Shown here: in pieces, positions 13,012 to 14,096 of the stretch
Layout: each line of letters opens with the position of its first letter
Position numbering within the stretch: the first letter of the stretch is position 1
From: an uncultured Novosphingobium sp.
GTDB lineage: Bacteria; Pseudomonadota; Alphaproteobacteria; Sphingomonadales; Sphingomonadaceae
NCBI GenBank assembly: GCA_937897535.1
Contig: CALCQB010000046.1
Span: forward strand, 1 to 14,096
Reading direction: 5' to 3'
Length of the DNA: 14,096 bases
Program-made: the position numbers and the translations under genes
The notes under the pieces: model-generated
Databases searched by the model: none
Told to the model about the DNA's origin: nothing
The model's input: only the letters and a program-made list of their open reading frames with translations

Positions 13012-13785
13012 TCATGCGTTCCGCGCCATCAGCCCGCCGTCGACCGGGATCGTCACCCCGGTGATATAGCTCGCTGCGGGGAGGCACAGGCTCAGCGTGA
13101 TGTGCGCCACCTCTTCGGGCAGACCATAGCGGCGCAGCGCGGTGCGGCGGTGGGCGAAGGTCTGCTTGTCGGCATCGGGCACATTCGCGGTCATCCCGGT
13201 GTCGATCGGGCCGGGGCAGATACAGTTGACCGTGATCCCCTCCTTGCCCAGTTCCACCGCCAGCGCGCGGGTCAGTCCGGTCACCCCGGCCTTGGCCGCG
13301 CTGTACGGACTGTCGCGCGAGGTCGCTCCCAGCGCCTCGGTGCTGGCAATATTGACAATCCGCGGGGAGGCTGAGCGGCGCAGATGCGGAAGCGCGGCCC
13401 GGACCAGCTGCTGGTGCGCGGTCAGCAGCACGGCAAAGGCCCGGTCCCACACCGCGTCGTAGCCCGGATCGTCGATCGGGCAGAAGGCGCTGATTCCGGC
13501 ATTGTTGACCAGCGCATCGAGCCCGCCGAACTGCGCGGCGACATCGGCCACTACGGACTTGATCGCCGCCGGATCACTGACGTCAAGCGCCCAGCTCTGC
13601 GCCGATAATCCCTCGGCCCGAAGAGCGGCGGCGATCGCTTCGACCGCATCGCCTGACAAGTCGGTCAGCGCGACGTTGGCACCCTCGGCGGCGAAGACCT
13701 CGGCGGTCGCGCGGCCCATACCGCTGGCCGCTCCAGTAACCAGCACTGTCAGCCCACGCACTGACCGGCTCAGTTTCACTCCCAT
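13012..13785 (-). CDS. Short-chain dehydrogenase/reductase (SDR) oxidoreductase
   Basis: The 257-residue protein is a classical SDR. The nucleotide motif TGAASGMG is at residues 17-24, and Asp42 at the end of the second strand points to NAD(H) rather than NADP(H). NNAG is at 94-97, and the catalytic Ser148, Tyr161 and Lys165 (NIAST; YSAAK) are all present. The C-terminal TIPVDGGLMA is usual. The substrate cannot be read from sequence; hydroxy-steroid, hydroxyacyl or cyclic alcohols are all possible. The ATG at 13785 has GGAG eight bases upstream. It follows the receptor end by 64 bp in the same direction, so it could be co-transcribed with it. Confidence 0.93.
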   Translation of the reverse strand: MGVKLSRSVRGLTVLVTGAASGMGRATAEVFAAEGANVALTDLSGDAVEAIAAALRAEGLSAQSWALDVSDPAAIKSVVADVAAQFGGLDALVNNAGISAFCPIDDPGYDAVWDRAFAVLLTAHQQLVRAALPHLRRSASPRIVNIASTEALGATSRDSPYSAAKAGVTGLTRALAVELGKEGITVNCICPGPIDTGMTANVPDADKQTFAHRRTALRRYGLPEEVAHITLSLCLPAASYITGVTIPVDGGLMARNA

Positions 13786-13849
13786 CGCACCTGCTCCCTA
13801 CTTGTCGGGGAATACTGTGGCGCGGTGCGGCTGGCCTGTCGAGCCGTTC

Positions 13850-14096
13850 TCAGAAGGTGCGGTTGACCGAAATCGCAAAGCCGACGTGCGCGTCGCGGTG
13901 GCGGAACTCCTCGACCACCGGGGCCGGTGACGAGCGGTTGGGATCGAAGAACAGCCGCCGCCGCTGGCCGGCAGCATCGGCTGCGTTCTCGACATCGAGC
14001 CGCACGGTGGTCCGCTTGTCCGGGCGGTACTCGACGAAGGCCAGCACGAACGGCCCGGAATTGAAAAAGCTGTCGAGTTCGTCGATCCGGTAGATC
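13850..14096 (-). CDS. C-terminal end of a probable TonB-dependent receptor / outer-membrane beta-barrel
   Basis: The visible 81 residues are open from the window edge to a TGA at 13850. They show alternating beta strands: SGPFVLAFVEYRPDKRTTVRL, DVENAADAAGQRRRLFF, PAPVVEEFRHRDAHVGFAISV, and end in Asn-Arg-Thr-Phe. A final aromatic residue is the outer-membrane assembly signal, and the DVEN... plus 'FFDPNRS' style is what I associate with TonB-dependent receptors of sphingomonads. The N-terminal plug and TonB box are outside the window, so the exact class and substrate cannot be stated. The downstream SDR gene may belong to the same unit. Confidence 0.65.
   Translation of the reverse strand, partial: IYRIDELDSFFNSGPFVLAFVEYRPDKRTTVRLDVENAADAAGQRRRLFFDPNRSSPAPVVEEFRHRDAHVGFAISVNRTF

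Noticed and set aside
1..14096. tRNA, rRNA, CRISPR array, insertion sequence or phage genes
   Set aside because: I looked for cloverleaf-like arms, regular short repeats and transposase/integrase motifs on both strands and found none that hold up.

Overview
The window is GC-rich, gene-dense DNA from an alphaproteobacterium, most likely a sphingomonad (Sphingomonadales, e.g. Novosphingobium or Erythrobacter relatives). This lineage call is inference: it rests on high GC in third codon positions, protein styles typical of the group (extensin-like lipoprotein, DUF3617 lipoprotein, pimeloyl-CoA dehydrogenase-like pairs, a TonB-dependent receptor end), the alphaproteobacterial form of SerC and TTGAC-type -35 boxes. 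I see no rRNA, tRNA, insertion sequence, integrase or CRISPR array, so this looks like ordinary chromosome.

Layout. 1-496 (-): 5' part of serC with a short structured leader. 669-1337 (+): extensin-like lipoprotein. 1350-1875 (-): a BrnT/BrnA toxin-antitoxin pair with a promoter that appears to place transcription start at the toxin start codon. 1938-5914 (-): a tight four-gene operon, transcribed as circularly permuted ATP-grasp, alpha-E protein, transglutaminase-like protease, Anbu proteasome-like peptidase. 6074-7279 (+): a two-gene unit of unrecognised envelope proteins, divergent from that operon. 7305-8090 (-): dimethylargininase-like hydrolase. 8160-8411 (-): GlsB/YeaQ-type small membrane protein. 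8518-9060 (-): DUF3617-type lipoprotein. 9438-11775 (+): two adjacent acyl-CoA dehydrogenase genes that look like large and small subunits of one enzyme. 11780-12142 (-) and 12271-12987 (+): a degenerate response-regulator receiver and a Crp/Fnr-type regulator, divergent across a near-perfect 18-bp palindrome. 13012-13785 (-): SDR oxidoreductase. 13850-14096 (-): C-terminal end of a probable TonB-dependent receptor.

How the parts work together. The most notable system is the Anbu operon. Its four families are known to occur together and have been predicted to make, and then cut or remodel, an amide-linked peptide or peptide tag; to my knowledge the substrate is unknown. The ATP-grasp would form the bond, the alpha-E protein would be a partner, the transglutaminase-like protein would cleave or transfer, and Anbu would be the self-compartmentalised Thr peptidase. 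The two unknown envelope genes next to it may or may not be linked. The second notable point is the divergent regulatory pair at 11780-12987: the receiver keeps its acidic pocket but has Ala at the phospho-Asp position and Arg in place of the conserved Lys, so it is probably not switched by normal phosphorylation. The remaining genes look like housekeeping or catabolic functions (serine synthesis, acyl-CoA oxidation, envelope maintenance).
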